Below are positions 6,053-6,193 of a stretch of 6,193 nt of DNA, piece after piece. The stretch comes from Betaproteobacteria bacterium (lineage in GTDB: Bacteria; Pseudomonadota; Gammaproteobacteria; Burkholderiales; SG8-41): NCBI GenBank assembly GCA_028292065.1, contig JAQGNC010000188.1, positions 1 to 6,193 of the forward strand, given 5' to 3'. The position numbers were made by a program, and so were the translations under genes. The notes beneath the pieces are model-generated. The model searched no databases. It saw nothing but the letters and a program-made list of their open reading frames with translations, and had not been told where the DNA came from. Numbering within the stretch: position 1 is the stretch's first letter; every line of letters begins with the position of its first letter.

Positions 6053-6193
6053 ACAGCATGGACATCCATCGCATCCTCGAGTACCTGCCTCACCGGTACC
6101 CTTTCCTGATGGTCGATCGGGTGCTCTCGTGCGATCCCGGCAAGAGTGTCCGCGCACTTAAAAACGTGACGATCAACGAGCCGTTCTTCATCG
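6049..6193 (+). CDS. fabZ: 3-hydroxyacyl-[acyl-carrier-protein] dehydratase FabZ, 5' part (continues past window)
   Basis: FabZ removes water from 3-hydroxyacyl-ACP in type II fatty acid synthesis and so competes with LpxA and LpxD for the same hydroxyacyl-ACP pool. Forty-eight codons are visible. The family signature LPHRYPFLMVDRV is at residues 13-25, followed by KNVTINEPFF, both closely matching E. coli FabZ (LPHRYPFLLVDRV; KNVSVNEPFF). The window stops just before the GHFP motif that carries the catalytic histidine, so the active site cannot be checked. The likely start is TTG at 6049, set by AAGGAG six bases upstream; it overlaps the lpxD stop (TTGA), which suggests coupled translation. 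The ATG at 6058 would shorten the protein by three residues and is the main alternative. lpxA and lpxB are expected downstream by analogy. Confidence 0.95.
   Translation, partial: MNSMDIHRILEYLPHRYPFLMVDRVLSCDPGKSVRALKNVTINEPFFI

Overview
The window is a contiguous stretch of the conserved proteobacterial cell-envelope gene cluster, all on the + strand: the 3' part of dxr, complete rseP, bamA, skp and lpxD, and the 5' end of fabZ. The DNA is GC-rich (by eye roughly two thirds G+C), with GC-biased third positions and long open antisense frames that are composition artefacts. The order dxr-rseP-bamA-skp-lpxD-fabZ, with dxr directly beside rseP, fits Betaproteobacteria. Some Gammaproteobacteria such as Pseudomonas share it, while Escherichia coli has other genes between dxr and rseP. 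The protein sequences, for example the Skp and BamA C-termini, look betaproteobacterial to me, but I cannot name a genus.

Layout: 1-750 is DXR (isoprenoid precursor synthesis), lacking about 171 N-terminal residues. Its stop overlaps the ATG of rseP (747-2111), the intramembrane protease of the sigma-E envelope-stress pathway. Three bases later, in the same reading frame, bamA (2115-4385) begins, the core of the outer-membrane protein insertion machine. A 64-base gap with a GC hairpin and a strong ribosome binding site leads to skp (4450-4965, TTG start), the periplasmic chaperone for outer-membrane proteins. A 37-base C-rich gap leads to lpxD (5003-6052), the third enzyme of lipid A synthesis. 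fabZ (from 6049, probable TTG start overlapping the lpxD stop) supplies acyl-ACP and runs off the window.

The genes form one functional programme: build precursors (DXR, FabZ), make lipid A (LpxD), deliver and insert outer-membrane proteins (Skp, BamA), and sense failure of that process (RseP). Close packing and the absence of any convincing terminator argue for one transcript, perhaps with internal promoters. A sigma-E-like motif sits in the non-conserved tail of dxr just before rseP, and an AT-rich island lies in the 3' end of rseP.

I found no mobile element, CRISPR array, RNA gene or unknown gene. This is an ordinary housekeeping region, and I do not see an undescribed system in it. The findings are about start codons, translational coupling, candidate internal regulation and one residue change in LpxD.
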